A stretch of DNA of 64,000 bases from Tunturiibacter gelidiferens (lineage in GTDB: Bacteria > Acidobacteriota > Terriglobia > Terriglobales > Acidobacteriaceae). The DNA is taken from assembly GCF_014201335.1 (NCBI RefSeq), contig NZ_JACHEB010000015.1, positions 96,938-160,937 of the forward strand, written 5' to 3'. The first letter of the stretch is position 1, and each line of letters starts with the position of its first letter. Positions 26,367 to 35,338 of the stretch are shown here, in pieces. The position numbers and the translations under genes were made by a program. The notes under the pieces are model-generated. The model made no database searches. It had not been told where the DNA came from and was given only the letters and a program-made list of their open reading frames with translations.

Positions 26367-26701
26367 ACCTGAAATGAGGCGCAGTTACAGGATCAGGCTT
26401 TTTTTGCAGCCTGCGCGTCCTCAGCTACGGATGCTTTGCCGACTGCCTTTTTCTTGCCGCAGACCTAGACAAGGCAAGTCCTACCGCTTCCTCTACTGCA
26501 TTCTCGGTTAAGCCGTTCTTCACAGCTTTTCTGACCGCTTTTTCAACCTTCTTCGCGGCCTTCTTCTTTGCCTTATCATTCTATCGTCGTTATTTGCATG
26601 ACCCTTTCCATAACACTATTGAAATTCGCTGTTGCCAAGTCTCTTTTTACGAAGCCGTTCAAAGATCACGAAGCAGTTTGCAATACAATTTGCCACCACA
26701 C
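26367..26701. other. Gap without an intact gene
   Basis: Holds only the Lys/Ala-rich remnant described at 26425-26580 and AT-rich DNA beyond it. No promoter or terminator is recognised. Confidence 0.5.
26425..26580 (-). pseudogene. Lys/Ala-rich small protein remnant
   Basis: Read on the minus strand, this 51-codon frame is KAKKKAAKKVEKAVRKAVKN followed by GLTENAVEEAVGLALSRSAA and a basic end. It has no start codon, because an in-frame stop lies directly upstream. The composition resembles histone-H1-like tails or small plasmid/ICE proteins. It may be the tail of a broken gene; evidence is only compositional. Confidence 0.3.
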
Positions 26702-27418
26702 TTATTTGGCGGAATCGCTAATACCCACATAAACTGACTGATCCTGGTCGGCTCTTAGAGGTCTTCGTTGAAGAGTCACGGCTTGTCACCGTTGCCAGAG
26801 CGTCCGAACATCCTTGATCCAGCGCTCTTGGCGCCTCACGATACATGATGGCAAGCGCTTCTTCGTGCCCTAGCGGTCGTCGATAAGGCCGTTGAGATGA
26901 AAGCGCATCATATATATCCGCGACCGTCAGAATTCTGGCAGGCAATGGAAGCTCGGAAGCGTTCAATCCGCACGGATATCCTGATCCATCCAGTTTTTCG
27001 TGATGGGTGACGGCAATAGCGGAGATCTCGTCAAATCCGGGGATCATATCGAGGATCTCTTTTGTGTAACTGGGGTGCCGATGGATGTCTTTCCACTCGT
27101 CCAAAGTAAGAGCTTCCGATTTTTCAAGAACAGGGTACCGGACGCCGATCTTCCCAATGTCATGAACCAACGCCGCCCGCTGAAGGAGTTTGATCTTCTT
27201 CCGGTCAAGTCCCATGAGTTTGCTATCGAGACCGCGACCCTCGCCACCCCGACAGAGTGCGCAATGAAGCCAGCAGAGTTTGAATCGGCTATCAGCGCGA
27301 ACGCGAGACATATACCATCGATAGTGAGTCTCTTGTCGGAGAAATCGCGATGCCGAGGCTCTAACGCAATAACATGAGATAACAGTTCGGATGAAGTGAG
27401 CTCATCCCAAACCACCAT
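26702..27418 (-). pseudogene. HD-GYP domain (cyclic-di-GMP phosphodiesterase) remnant, frameshifted
   Basis: The ancestor was probably a response or signalling protein degrading c-di-GMP. From 27418 the frame reads FALIADSNSAGFIAHSVGVA and VAVSIANS, then shifts by one base near 27210 to MGLDRKKIKLLQRAALVHDI. It continues with HDIGKIGV (HD pair), TLDEWKDIHRHPSYTKEIL, HHEKLDGSGYP (the HHExxDGxGYP signature), ARILTVADIYDALSSQRPYR and EEALAIMYREA. A further shift near 26800 is needed to reach a family-like end SVYVGISDSAK at 26702. Sensor or receiver domains expected upstream are absent; relaxase DNA on the other strand begins there instead. Confidence 0.78.
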
Positions 27419-27420
27419 GG

Positions 27421-28165
27421 GAATTTCCGACGAAGATAGCGAGAGAATTGTATCTGAAACGATGGAAGTTGTTGGAACAACAGGGGCGCGTTACGGAGAT
27501 TGCCCATGCGCAGCAGCGTATCGCGGCGATTGCGCGAAGCTATGCTGCCAACCGGACAACACCATCGTCGTCTCGCCCGACAACGCCTCGCGCCGCGTTC
27601 GGATATGACCGGAGCCGACCGTACCTGGGCCGCTCGCTATGCCGTGAATGACGTACTCTACTATCCGCGCGGCAGTCAGGACATCGGCATTGAAAAACAA
27701 GGCTATACGAAGGTCATTGCGACCCAACCCAAAGACAACCTGCTGACCATTCAGAAAGAGGACGGAACAACGGCCACCTACAACCCTGCGCGGTTATACG
27801 GCGTGACGGTTTACCGCGAGTTGGAACGGGAGTTTGCTGTTGGCGACCGTTTGAGCTTCACCGCGCCGTCCAAAGAGCTGGGCGTTGCCAACCGCGACCT
27901 TGGCACCGTGCAACGCATCGACAAAGACGGCCAGCTCTCCGTAAAGATGGACAACGGCAAAGCGGTCAGCTTCGATGCCAACCAGATGCGGCACTTCGAT
28001 CACGGCTACGCGGTCACCAGTCATAGTTCCCAGGGACTCACGGCGGAACGTGTCATGGTGAACCTCGATAGCCACGTTCATGCAGACCTCATTAAGATGT
28101 TTGCCAGCCACATCAACACAGCTGGGGCGACCATTGCGACGGGCTCAGAAACAGAAGATAGCTGA
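27421..28165 (+). pseudogene. Conjugative relaxase/helicase (MobF, TrwC/TraI-like), C-terminal remnant
   Basis: Pieces in different frames recall the helicase part of TrwC-type relaxases. ARELYLKRWKLLEQQGRVTE and QRIAAIARSYAAN come first, then DNTIVVSPDNASRR in another frame. After an internal loss follow ADRTWAARYAVNDVLYYPRG, KQGYTKVIATQPKDNLLTIQ, VGDRLSFTAPSKELGVANRD and the helicase motif region HGYAVTSHSSQGLTAERVMV, with DSHVHADLIKMF. The N-terminal relaxase Tyr domain and helicase Walker motifs are missing. Its presence shows that conjugative DNA once entered this region. Confidence 0.75.
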
Positions 28166-28247
28166 GCCAGTTGTACTCGTAGAAGAATCGCGAGTAAACG
28201 TCGCTCCAACCGGCAAGAAGGCAGACCTTCCGCTTGTTGATCCGCAG

Positions 28248-28619
28248 TCAGTCACATTCGCTATGCCCACCCCCGCAATATTCACCGCAACCGCCCGTAG
28301 CGGCAGACTGCCTGTAAGAGGGCAAACGGTTTAGCTTCATGGTCAGGGACATAACACGAGGATTGTCGTGACAGACATCAGCCACAAATTCGTCACGGAA
28401 GGCGCTACAGCCGAACGTGCGATCGGAGAGAATGGTTGGGTCGGACTGAGTTCTGCCCGAAAGATTTACATGCGGACCTTTGTCGGCGATGATGAGTTTG
28501 TTCAAGTGGAAGGCGTTGTAAACAGGCGGCGCATGAACGTATAGGAAGCGGCCCAAATCGGTGATCGTTTCATTCTTCAATGTGACCCTGACAACCCGTT
28601 CCAACTCTGTCCCTGACAA
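28248..28619 (-). CDS. Hypothetical protein, weak support
   Basis: A 123-codon frame that ends in a Gly/Cys-rich tail and overlaps the next minus-strand gene by 43 bp. No family, signal peptide or membrane segment is recognised. Codon use is not obviously biased like neighbouring real genes. It could be genuine or part of a decayed gene. Confidence 0.2.
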   Translation of the reverse strand: MSGTELERVVRVTLKNETITDLGRFLYVHAPPVYNAFHLNKLIIADKGPHVNLSGRTQSDPTILSDRTFGCSAFRDEFVADVCHDNPRVMSLTMKLNRLPSYRQSAATGGCGEYCGGGHSECD

Positions 28620-29149
28620 CGCATTGTATTTTGGGGATCGCGGAGGTTGGACTTTCTGGGGTATGGCGTGCGCGATCGTCGTTTTATTCCTGTATTTACT
28701 AGCGAAATATTTTTAAAGGGTCGTGCGAGTGCATTCAGATCTTGGCTAGAATAGTGGTCACGTACCTTCAATTCCCTTATAAGTTGGAGCGCATCGTCAG
28801 CAAAAAGCAGAGCTTGTGGACTCGACAGGGGCATGTCGCCTTTGATAATTTCGAGTTCAACAACCATCTTGGCAAGCGCTTCTCCTAAGAGGTCCACCTG
28901 TTCGCGCAGGATCTCAGAATCGACGCCGTCTTTCCGCGTGGAGCGGGCGGCAGACCGGATAAGGGTGTAAAAGGTAGCAAAGAACCGTTTCGCTACTTTC
29001 CGTTTCAGTCCTACTCGTCGCCCGTTCCCTTTGTCCTCGTAGGGACAACCGTTCGGACTTAGGATGTCTCGGTCCTCGTCAATGAATGAAACAAGCGCCT
29101 TCGCGGCTTGCAGTCTGGGACGTTCCAACAGAATTTGTTCGTCTTGCAT
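28577..29149 (-). CDS. Hypothetical cytoplasmic protein
   Basis: From ATG 29149 the product is ~190 residues, mostly helical and charged: MQDEQILLERPRLQAAKALV, EILREQVDLLGEALAKMVVE, SSPQALLFADDALQLIRELK and a very basic C-terminal third (IKRRSRTPYPRKSN). A start at 29242 is also open but would overlap the TonB receptor gene by 29 bp. No conserved motif is recognised. It lies just downstream of the receptor on the same strand and could be co-transcribed with it, or be part of the adjacent mobile remnant. Confidence 0.4.
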   Translation of the reverse strand: MQDEQILLERPRLQAAKALVSFIDEDRDILSPNGCPYEDKGNGRRVGLKRKVAKRFFATFYTLIRSAARSTRKDGVDSEILREQVDLLGEALAKMVVELEIIKGDMPLSSPQALLFADDALQLIRELKVRDHYSSQDLNALARPFKNISLVNTGIKRRSRTPYPRKSNLRDPQNTMRCQGQSWNGLSGSH

Positions 29150-29213
29150 CAAAATTCCTAGTCTGATTGACCTATCGGCTGGAGATGTTAGGGCGTGAAC
29201 CTTCCGCTCCGCC

Positions 29214-32200
29214 TTAGAAATAGATCTTTGCTGCCACTTCACCCTCTCTTGCCGCGTTCAACGTAGAACTGATCGTTCCTGCTGACGTCGCCTCGATATT
29301 TGTTGCTGGAGCCGCAAAGGTTGTGTGATTGAAGATGTTGTAGAACGATGCCCGGAGTTCGAGTGCTTTCGACTCGGAAAAGCGGAACGATTTGATCAGC
29401 GAAGTGTCGAACTGGACCAAACCATCGGCTCGCAGCGTGTTAATGCCGCCATTACCGTAGGTATATTGCGCAGGAACGGCGAAGGCATCGGCGCCACTTG
29501 GCCGAAAAGTGTGGCAGGCAGAGTTGTGCGAGTCGTAGAACCAGCAGTTGACGTTGCGGACCAAGACAGGTTGTCCGACAACATTTGGCCGCTGGCTGCC
29601 TACCCCTGTGTTCGCCTGGTCGCCGCTGATGGTCGGGGTAAACGGTAACCCAGACTGCAGCGTCGCGATGTTTGAGAGATTCCAGCCCCCGACGATGACG
29701 TTCGCCCAACCGGGCATCTCCGAAAAGAATGTACGGCCGCGGCCGAATGGAAGCTCATAGAGGGCGCTTGCGACGAAGTTGTGCTTCAGGTCGTAGCTGC
29801 ACACGCCGTAGTAGTTGATCAGAGGCGTGTCCTCGCGCACAACGGTCGTATAAGTTCCATCCGTCAGGCACTTCGCGTAGGTGTACGAAACGAGAAAGGT
29901 AGCGCCGTGCAAATCGCGCGCCTCGAACTTTGTTTGTAGCGAATTGTAGTTCCCGTTGCCGGCGAACTTCGAGTAGCTGATGGTGCCCCACTGTGGCCGT
30001 TCTCGACGATTTTGTACAGCTCCGGGTCCCGGGTTCGGATCGTTGATCTGAAATGCCTGTTGCATATGCGTGGTCTTGTTCCCTACATAAGCGACGTCGA
30101 GCGACACCTTACTTCCGAATTGATGTTGTACCGCGGCGTTCCACTCTTGAATACTTGTGTTCTGCGCAGCGAGGGCCATGGAGGTTACGCTGGGCGTAGA
30201 GCAGGAATTGGCGACATAGCCGAAGGCGCAGACCGCGCCAGACGTGTTCGGCGCTACCACAGGCTGACCCTGATAAAAGTCAGCCAGCGTGAAGGTCGGA
30301 ATCGACGTCGTGTTGTTCAACGACTGCGATGCGATGAATGGCACCGTATTCTGCGTATTGTTGATGGCATTATCGTCTGGGAACAGGAAGAACAAGCCAT
30401 AACCGCCGCGCAGGACAGTATTGGTTGTGGGGCTGTAAGCGAACCCGAGGCGCGGTCCAACGTCAAAGTAAGCTGATTTACGAATGGATTTCGGGAGCCC
30501 CATATCCTCTGCGTACTCAAAGCGGTCGGAGAAATCTGCGACTAGTTGGGGCGTGAGCGGCTGCGCATTGATGGAGAAGTCTCGTGGCAAAACGAGTTTG
30601 CCATTGGTCAAATCGAAACCCGTAATCTGGCCCTTATCCCCCGAGTTATAAAAGGGGTTGATCTCCCACCGCAGGCCGGCATTGATGGTCAGATTCGACT
30701 TTGCATGAAAGTTATCTTGCGCATAGAACGATTGGAAGTTTCCGGCATTTCCCCAGAGACTGCGAAAGCTGCTGCGAGATGCGCTGCGCGGATAACCCAT
30801 CAGGAAGTCGGCCATATTGTCGCCCGAGTAATTTCCATTGAAATTGAAGGTTCCCGTGGAGTTGTTCCCCGCCACAAAGGTATTCGTGTTGTGGAAGAGC
30901 TCGTACCCAAAACGGACGTCGTGTTTTCCGCTCGCATACGTCACGTGGTCGGCGTACTGCCAGGAGCGAATCTTGTTCTGTTTGGGATAGCTGTTGTTGG
31001 CTTGACCGTTGTAGTTGGAATAATTCGAGATGGTAACGCTTGGAAACCCTTCGGTGTTTTCAGGTGCTAATCCTTGCAAGCCAGAGATCCCCGCGGCAGC
31101 GTTGATGTCCTGGCCCTGCAACGAACTGGTGAAGAGAAAGTAGCTGCGATAGTAGGACACCTGAAGCTCATTGATCCACTTGGAATTGAAGACGTGTGTC
31201 TCTCGGAAGAGCGCATCCTGACCGAGGCTGCTGAGTGGAAACCCACCCATCGCCGGATACGCGTTGGGGTCGGTCTCGTGGCTGTCCGAGATGGAGTAGC
31301 GCCCGGTCAGATGATCCGCTTGCGTGAGTTGGTGGTCGATGCGAATATCACCCTGGTCCAATTGCTGTTTCAGTTTGTTGGTGAGGATGGCTCGGCCAAT
31401 GCCGTTTGATACGACATTGGCGTGCGGCATGTACTGCAGGAGGTAGGCGGCCTGGGGCACAGGGGTAAACGTGTTGGGTCCTCGTCCGTCGTTTGCGATC
31501 GCGCCGGTGAGCGGATTGCGAATGGTCACCCCTGGCGCTCCGGAGAAGTCACCTGTACGTTCGGCATCGGTTGCAACGATGCTGTTGAAGTTCTGCGCGA
31601 GGGTGTAGAGAGTGCTTTGCGCGTCAACAAAAAAGAATGTCTTGTCTCGCCAGATCGGCCCTCCCACCGCAAGTCCGAACTGGTTGCGGTGCAGCGCCTG
31701 ATTGCGTGCGTTGGATCCTACAGGAGGCACGAAAAAGTAGTTTTTCGCATCAAGCGCATTGTTGCGCAGAAACTCATATACGGTGCCATGAAATTTATTG
31801 GTGCCGCTCTTGAGCGTGGCGTTCACAATGGTGGGGCTGTGACCATATTCCGCGCCCATATTGCTCGATTCCACTTTGAACTCATCGAGCGCATCGACGT
31901 TCGGCTGAATGATGGTGCCGCCAAGTTGGAACTCGGTGATGTTTGCTCCGTCAAGATACCAGCCGGTCCAGGATGGAGACAGTCCATTGACGTTGACATT
32001 GACCGCGCTTGCGCGAATCGACGTTCCGCCGGTGGCGATATTCTGACCACCTTGTATGAAGCTGACACCGGGCGTTAATTGCGTAAGCTGCCAAAAGGTG
32101 CGGCCGTTGAGCGGCATGTTCTGTACGGTCTGGGTATCGATGACCTGGCCGACAGACGAAGAGGCCTGGTTGAGTAGCGGTGCTTGATCTGCAATGACGG

Positions 32201-32567
32201 TGACCTTATCGCTCACACTGCCTATGTGCAAAACAGGGTTGATGGTCGCACGCTCCGCGACCTGTATCTCTGTGTCGGCAATCTCAGCTGGCGCGAAACC
32301 CTCGCGTCTGACCGCGACGGAGTAGTGCCCAATCTGCAGATTGGGAATGGTGAATTCGCCATTGCTACCCGTCGTAACTGTGCGCGCTTCTCCGGTGCCG
32401 AGATCTGTCGCTGTGACCGTTGCACCGGGGATGGCCGCACCGGAGTCGTCCGTCGCCGTGCCCACGATGGTGCCCGTGTTGGTTTGAGATATCGCCAGCG
32501 GTACCGCGAGAGCTCCGAGAAAGAATAGGGCCGATCCTAGAAGAACTTTTACTTTTGTCATACGCAT
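29214..32567 (-). CDS. TonB-dependent outer-membrane receptor, Oar-like with carboxypeptidase-regulatory domain
   Basis: An 1117-residue outer-membrane transporter. Order: signal peptide (VLLGSALFFLGALAVPLAIS), a carboxypeptidase-regulatory-like beta sandwich at ~30-115 (GTIVGTATDDSGAAIPGATV, GEFTIPNLQIGHYSVAV), plug domain (NMPLNGRTFWQLTQLTPGVS, DEFKVESSNMGAEYG, VNATLKSGTNKFHGTVYEFL), then a long barrel ending with the expected terminal Phe (AKIYF). Such receptors are abundant in acidobacteria and are thought to import oligosaccharides using TonB energy; the ligand is not shown by sequence. It is followed, with its promoter side upstream, by an alginate-lyase-family gene in the same orientation, so an acidic polysaccharide is a reasonable ligand. 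A second ATG two codons in (MTKVKVLL) may be the true start. Confidence 0.92.
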   Translation of the reverse strand: MRMTKVKVLLGSALFFLGALAVPLAISQTNTGTIVGTATDDSGAAIPGATVTATDLGTGEARTVTTGSNGEFTIPNLQIGHYSVAVRREGFAPAEIADTEIQVAERATINPVLHIGSVSDKVTVIADQAPLLNQASSSVGQVIDTQTVQNMPLNGRTFWQLTQLTPGVSFIQGGQNIATGGTSIRASAVNVNVNGLSPSWTGWYLDGANITEFQLGGTIIQPNVDALDEFKVESSNMGAEYGHSPTIVNATLKSGTNKFHGTVYEFLRNNALDAKNYFFVPPVGSNARNQALHRNQFGLAVGGPIWRDKTFFFVDAQSTLYTLAQNFNSIVATDAERTGDFSGAPGVTIRNPLTGAIANDGRGPNTFTPVPQAAYLLQYMPHANVVSNGIGRAILTNKLKQQLDQGDIRIDHQLTQADHLTGRYSISDSHETDPNAYPAMGGFPLSSLGQDALFRETHVFNSKWINELQVSYYRSYFLFTSSLQGQDINAAAGISGLQGLAPENTEGFPSVTISNYSNYNGQANNSYPKQNKIRSWQYADHVTYASGKHDVRFGYELFHNTNTFVAGNNSTGTFNFNGNYSGDNMADFLMGYPRSASRSSFRSLWGNAGNFQSFYAQDNFHAKSNLTINAGLRWEINPFYNSGDKGQITGFDLTNGKLVLPRDFSINAQPLTPQLVADFSDRFEYAEDMGLPKSIRKSAYFDVGPRLGFAYSPTTNTVLRGGYGLFFLFPDDNAINNTQNTVPFIASQSLNNTTSIPTFTLADFYQGQPVVAPNTSGAVCAFGYVANSCSTPSVTSMALAAQNTSIQEWNAAVQHQFGSKVSLDVAYVGNKTTHMQQAFQINDPNPGPGAVQNRRERPQWGTISYSKFAGNGNYNSLQTKFEARDLHGATFLVSYTYAKCLTDGTYTTVVREDTPLINYYGVCSYDLKHNFVASALYELPFGRGRTFFSEMPGWANVIVGGWNLSNIATLQSGLPFTPTISGDQANTGVGSQRPNVVGQPVLVRNVNCWFYDSHNSACHTFRPSGADAFAVPAQYTYGNGGINTLRADGLVQFDTSLIKSFRFSESKALELRASFYNIFNHTTFAAPATNIEATSAGTISSTLNAAREGEVAAKIYF

Positions 32568-32634
32568 AGTGCTTTACCTCTCTCGAATTCCTGGTGTTGC
32601 GACCGATGTCAGCAATGTCATGGCTATTCCTGTC

Positions 32635-33819
32635 TCAGACCCACAGCAGCGGCTGACGTATCGGGTAGTTACGAATGATCTCTTTGTCAGTTGGCTCGGG
32701 ATTTAGAGTCTTCCAAAGCGTGATGTATTCCTCGTGCCGGCACGCCAGCCCGGCGAAGAGTAATCCTGGCGAACGTACGGGCAGAGCATCGAAGTGCTCG
32801 ACATCCTTTGCGTAGGGCCACTTCGCTTTGTCTTTCAGATAGGGGTAAAGGAACTCCGCGGCTTTGCAGAGGCCACGCCCATCAGGCAGGGCGAAGGTTG
32901 TAAGGTCAGTACCAGATCCTTTCAGCGACTGTGCCAGTCCAGCCATCACGTCGAAGTTGAAGATGGAGTAACTGTAAGGTTTGGTGCGCGCTAGCTCTTT
33001 CGGGAATGAGCCGTCCTTGCCGAGCTGATCCGGGAGAAGCGCTCCGATGAACCACTGCCGGATCTCGTCGCGCGTTTGTTCGTCGCCAGTCAGCCGGGCA
33101 AACTCCGAAGCCTGCAAGGCCCAGCAGGTGGCATGGTTGTTCAGAGTCGTGCGCTCCTGCTTGCCCTTCTCGCTGTTCTCCATCCAACTTAGGTACTCAC
33201 GAAACCATTGCTTGACGCTCTGCAGGTCGGCTGCGGAGAGGGCCTCGGGGCCAAGGAAGCTGGCAGCTCGCGCAACCTCAACCAGGTGGAGTGTGTCGAT
33301 GATGCCGTAGTTGCGACCCGTGGATACGCCATGCACACCCTGGGAGTACTCGAGGTTTGGATTCATCCTCGTCTCCGGCGTCACGAACCAGGCGCGCAGA
33401 TGGTCCCCGGCTCGTTTCGCGTAGCGACGGTCTTTCGTCAGGAGCCATGCCGCGGTAAGAGCAGGCATTCGAACCGAAAGATCGATCATTACCTTGCGGT
33501 GGTCATTGAAGTTCTCCGGGTTGCTTTGTCCATCCCGGTTGATGTACGGCCCATCGGAGTTCTTTGGGTTGGGCCAGAAGTAGTCTGCCTGAGAGAAGAA
33601 GTCGTGGGGTCCGCCTGGACTCTTGGGGGACCGTAACGCGGTGATTGTCACCGGCTCCATCGGCAGATATTCCTTGGCTGCTTTGAGAATTCGACCCCTA
33701 TCTCTTTGAGCGACCATTACGTAAGCTGCCGACTCGCCTGCAGCCCAGGCTGACCTTGCCCGTCCAACTACGATCGTGCCCGCCACGGCGGCACAAAACT
33801 CTCTTCGATTGAATGCCAT
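32635..33819 (-). CDS. Alginate lyase-family (PL5-like) exported protein
   Basis: ATG 33819 gives a twin-arginine-type leader (FNRREFCAAVAGTIVVG) followed by a ~365-residue alpha/alpha-toroid. Signatures are SQADYFWPNPKNSDGPYINR, WLLTKDRRYAKRAGDHLRAW, EYSQGVHGVSTGRNYGIIDT, LNNHATCWALQASEFARLTG and KPYSYSIFNFDVMAGLAQSL. Asn-His in LNNHATCW and the later Tyr match the catalytic arrangement of PL5 lyases, which cleave uronate polymers by beta elimination. The real substrate may be alginate, glucuronan or another uronate. It probably forms an operon with the TonB receptor 67 bp downstream and supplies unsaturated ends to the GH105/Kdu enzymes. Confidence 0.85.
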   Translation of the reverse strand: MAFNRREFCAAVAGTIVVGRARSAWAAGESAAYVMVAQRDRGRILKAAKEYLPMEPVTITALRSPKSPGGPHDFFSQADYFWPNPKNSDGPYINRDGQSNPENFNDHRKVMIDLSVRMPALTAAWLLTKDRRYAKRAGDHLRAWFVTPETRMNPNLEYSQGVHGVSTGRNYGIIDTLHLVEVARAASFLGPEALSAADLQSVKQWFREYLSWMENSEKGKQERTTLNNHATCWALQASEFARLTGDEQTRDEIRQWFIGALLPDQLGKDGSFPKELARTKPYSYSIFNFDVMAGLAQSLKGSGTDLTTFALPDGRGLCKAAEFLYPYLKDKAKWPYAKDVEHFDALPVRSPGLLFAGLACRHEEYITLWKTLNPEPTDKEIIRNYPIRQPLLWV

Positions 33820-33991
33820 TATTCCAGCCTGTTTGAGATAGCCACTGCAGAGATGGTCCTTTAGCGGCGGACACCACACTTCACCTTGAAAGGTGCAATC
33901 GGCAAGTAACTCACCGTTTGTCCCATTTTTGGATCGTTGTTAGCCCCAGAAAACGTTTGTCCCAAATCCGCAAGCTGTTGAAAGCATTACT

Positions 33992-35239
33992 TTGCCTATC
34001 CGCGTCCGCTATACTTTGGACGACTCAATGATCCACCCCCCTCCAGTACGCGAACGTTGGATACCGACCTCACCCGAGGAGCATTCTGAAGTTCTGCATG
34101 AGCTGGAGAGCGTGCTGGCAAGTCCGCAATTCTGCAACAGCAAGCGCTACCCGGCTCTGCTGCGCTACGTTGTCGAGCAGACACTACTTGGGCATGGGGA
34201 TGAGATCAAGGAACGGACTGTTGGCATTGATGTCTTTGGTCGGGCGCCTGACTATGACACTAATTTAGACACGATCGTCCGCTACACAGCTGGCGAAGTG
34301 CGCAAACGACTATCTCTTCACTATCACGAGGTAGAGACACCAATCCAGATAAGCCTAACGGCCAGGTCGTATCGGCCGGAGTTCCTGCGCATGGTGGAAG
34401 CCCCAGTCTCCGAGGGGGACGGTGCCGACGCCAAGTCGGTCGTGGACGCGCTATCTATAGATAACACTCGAACTGTACTGATCAAACCGAGACGTACGCT
34501 GGAATGGGTGGTCGTAACTTCCTGTGTCATCCTGCTTATTCTCGTCGGACTGCGTTCCTGGAACATTATGCGGACCGATGCGGTGGGACGGTTCTGGTCC
34601 CCAATTCTTGACCAGAAGACACCTACGGTCATCAGTTTGGGCGGGGTCATCTTCTCACCGCGCTCCAATATCGGCACCGAGGTCGCGACAGACCCTGCAA
34701 ACCTCAATCCCTATCTGTCCTTTGAAAACGGACTGGCGATGGGTAGGGTCGCAGCTCTGATCAATGCGCGTGGGGGCGTCTATCGGGTGCAACCGTCCTC
34801 CTACACGACACTGGCGCAGATACGAGAGAGCCCTACGGTTCTAGTGGGTGCGTATAACAACGATTGGACCCGCAGGCTGGTCGCACCGTTGCGATTCCAC
34901 TTTGCGCAACATCCTGACGAAAGCATCGTGGACGCTGATGATCCTAAGAAAGTCTGGGAACGCGACCGCTCGAAGCCGTTCAGTGATAGTCCCGACTATG
35001 CGCTTGTGGCGAGGTTCCGCAATCCCTCAACGGACAGTATGGTTGTTGCCATCGCGGGTCTCCAACGCTTCGGCACGGATGCAGCGTCACAGTTTGCAAC
35101 GTCTCCTGATCTGCTCGAGCATTTCAATCGGCAGGTGGGATGGAACTGGCGCGACAAGAATGTTGAGGTTGTGCTTCGTGTCGATGTGGTGAATGGACGT
35201 GTCGGAGCTCCAATTGTGGTAGCCACTCACGTATGGTGA
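33992..35239 (+). CDS. Single-pass membrane protein with conserved acidobacterial N-domain (function unknown)
   Basis: A 415-residue protein with three parts. Residues ~28-130 are a helical cytoplasmic domain (HSEVLHELESVLASPQFCNS, RYPALLRYVVEQTLLGHGDE, ERTVGIDVFGRAPDYDTNLD, IVRYTAGEVRKRLSLHY). This resembles a domain often seen beside polysaccharide genes in acidobacteria. One membrane helix follows at ~170-187 (WVVVTSCVILLILVGL), then a ~220-residue extracytoplasmic domain of mixed alpha/beta without a recognised fold. The layout resembles one-component membrane regulators, with DNA-binding-like domain inside and sensor outside. It is divergent from the alginate-lyase gene. Another start, ATG 34028, is possible. 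Confidence 0.75.
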   Translation: MPIRVRYTLDDSMIHPPPVRERWIPTSPEEHSEVLHELESVLASPQFCNSKRYPALLRYVVEQTLLGHGDEIKERTVGIDVFGRAPDYDTNLDTIVRYTAGEVRKRLSLHYHEVETPIQISLTARSYRPEFLRMVEAPVSEGDGADAKSVVDALSIDNTRTVLIKPRRTLEWVVVTSCVILLILVGLRSWNIMRTDAVGRFWSPILDQKTPTVISLGGVIFSPRSNIGTEVATDPANLNPYLSFENGLAMGRVAALINARGGVYRVQPSSYTTLAQIRESPTVLVGAYNNDWTRRLVAPLRFHFAQHPDESIVDADDPKKVWERDRSKPFSDSPDYALVARFRNPSTDSMVVAIAGLQRFGTDAASQFATSPDLLEHFNRQVGWNWRDKNVEVVLRVDVVNGRVGAPIVVATHVW

Positions 35240-35281
35240 GTCTTGAATGGCTCGTAGGCTATCCTGGGAGGCATACACCCG

Positions 35282-35315
35282 AATGCCGCTACTTGAATAT
35301 GGAAGTAGCGGCATT
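35282..35315. terminator. Bidirectional terminator hairpin
   Basis: A perfect 13-bp stem, AATGCCGCTACTT (35282-35294) / AAGTAGCGGCATT (35303-35315), with an 8-nt loop, lies between the convergent ends of the membrane protein gene (35239) and the GH6 gene (35339). It can serve both strands. Confidence 0.75.
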
Positions 35316-35338
35316 GTGTTGAGCGGGAGGCAGGCTGG

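Noticed and set aside
29325..32528. Several plus-strand frames opposite the TonB receptor (up to 218 codons)
   Set aside because: The minus-strand receptor has continuous domain structure; the plus frames show no family features.
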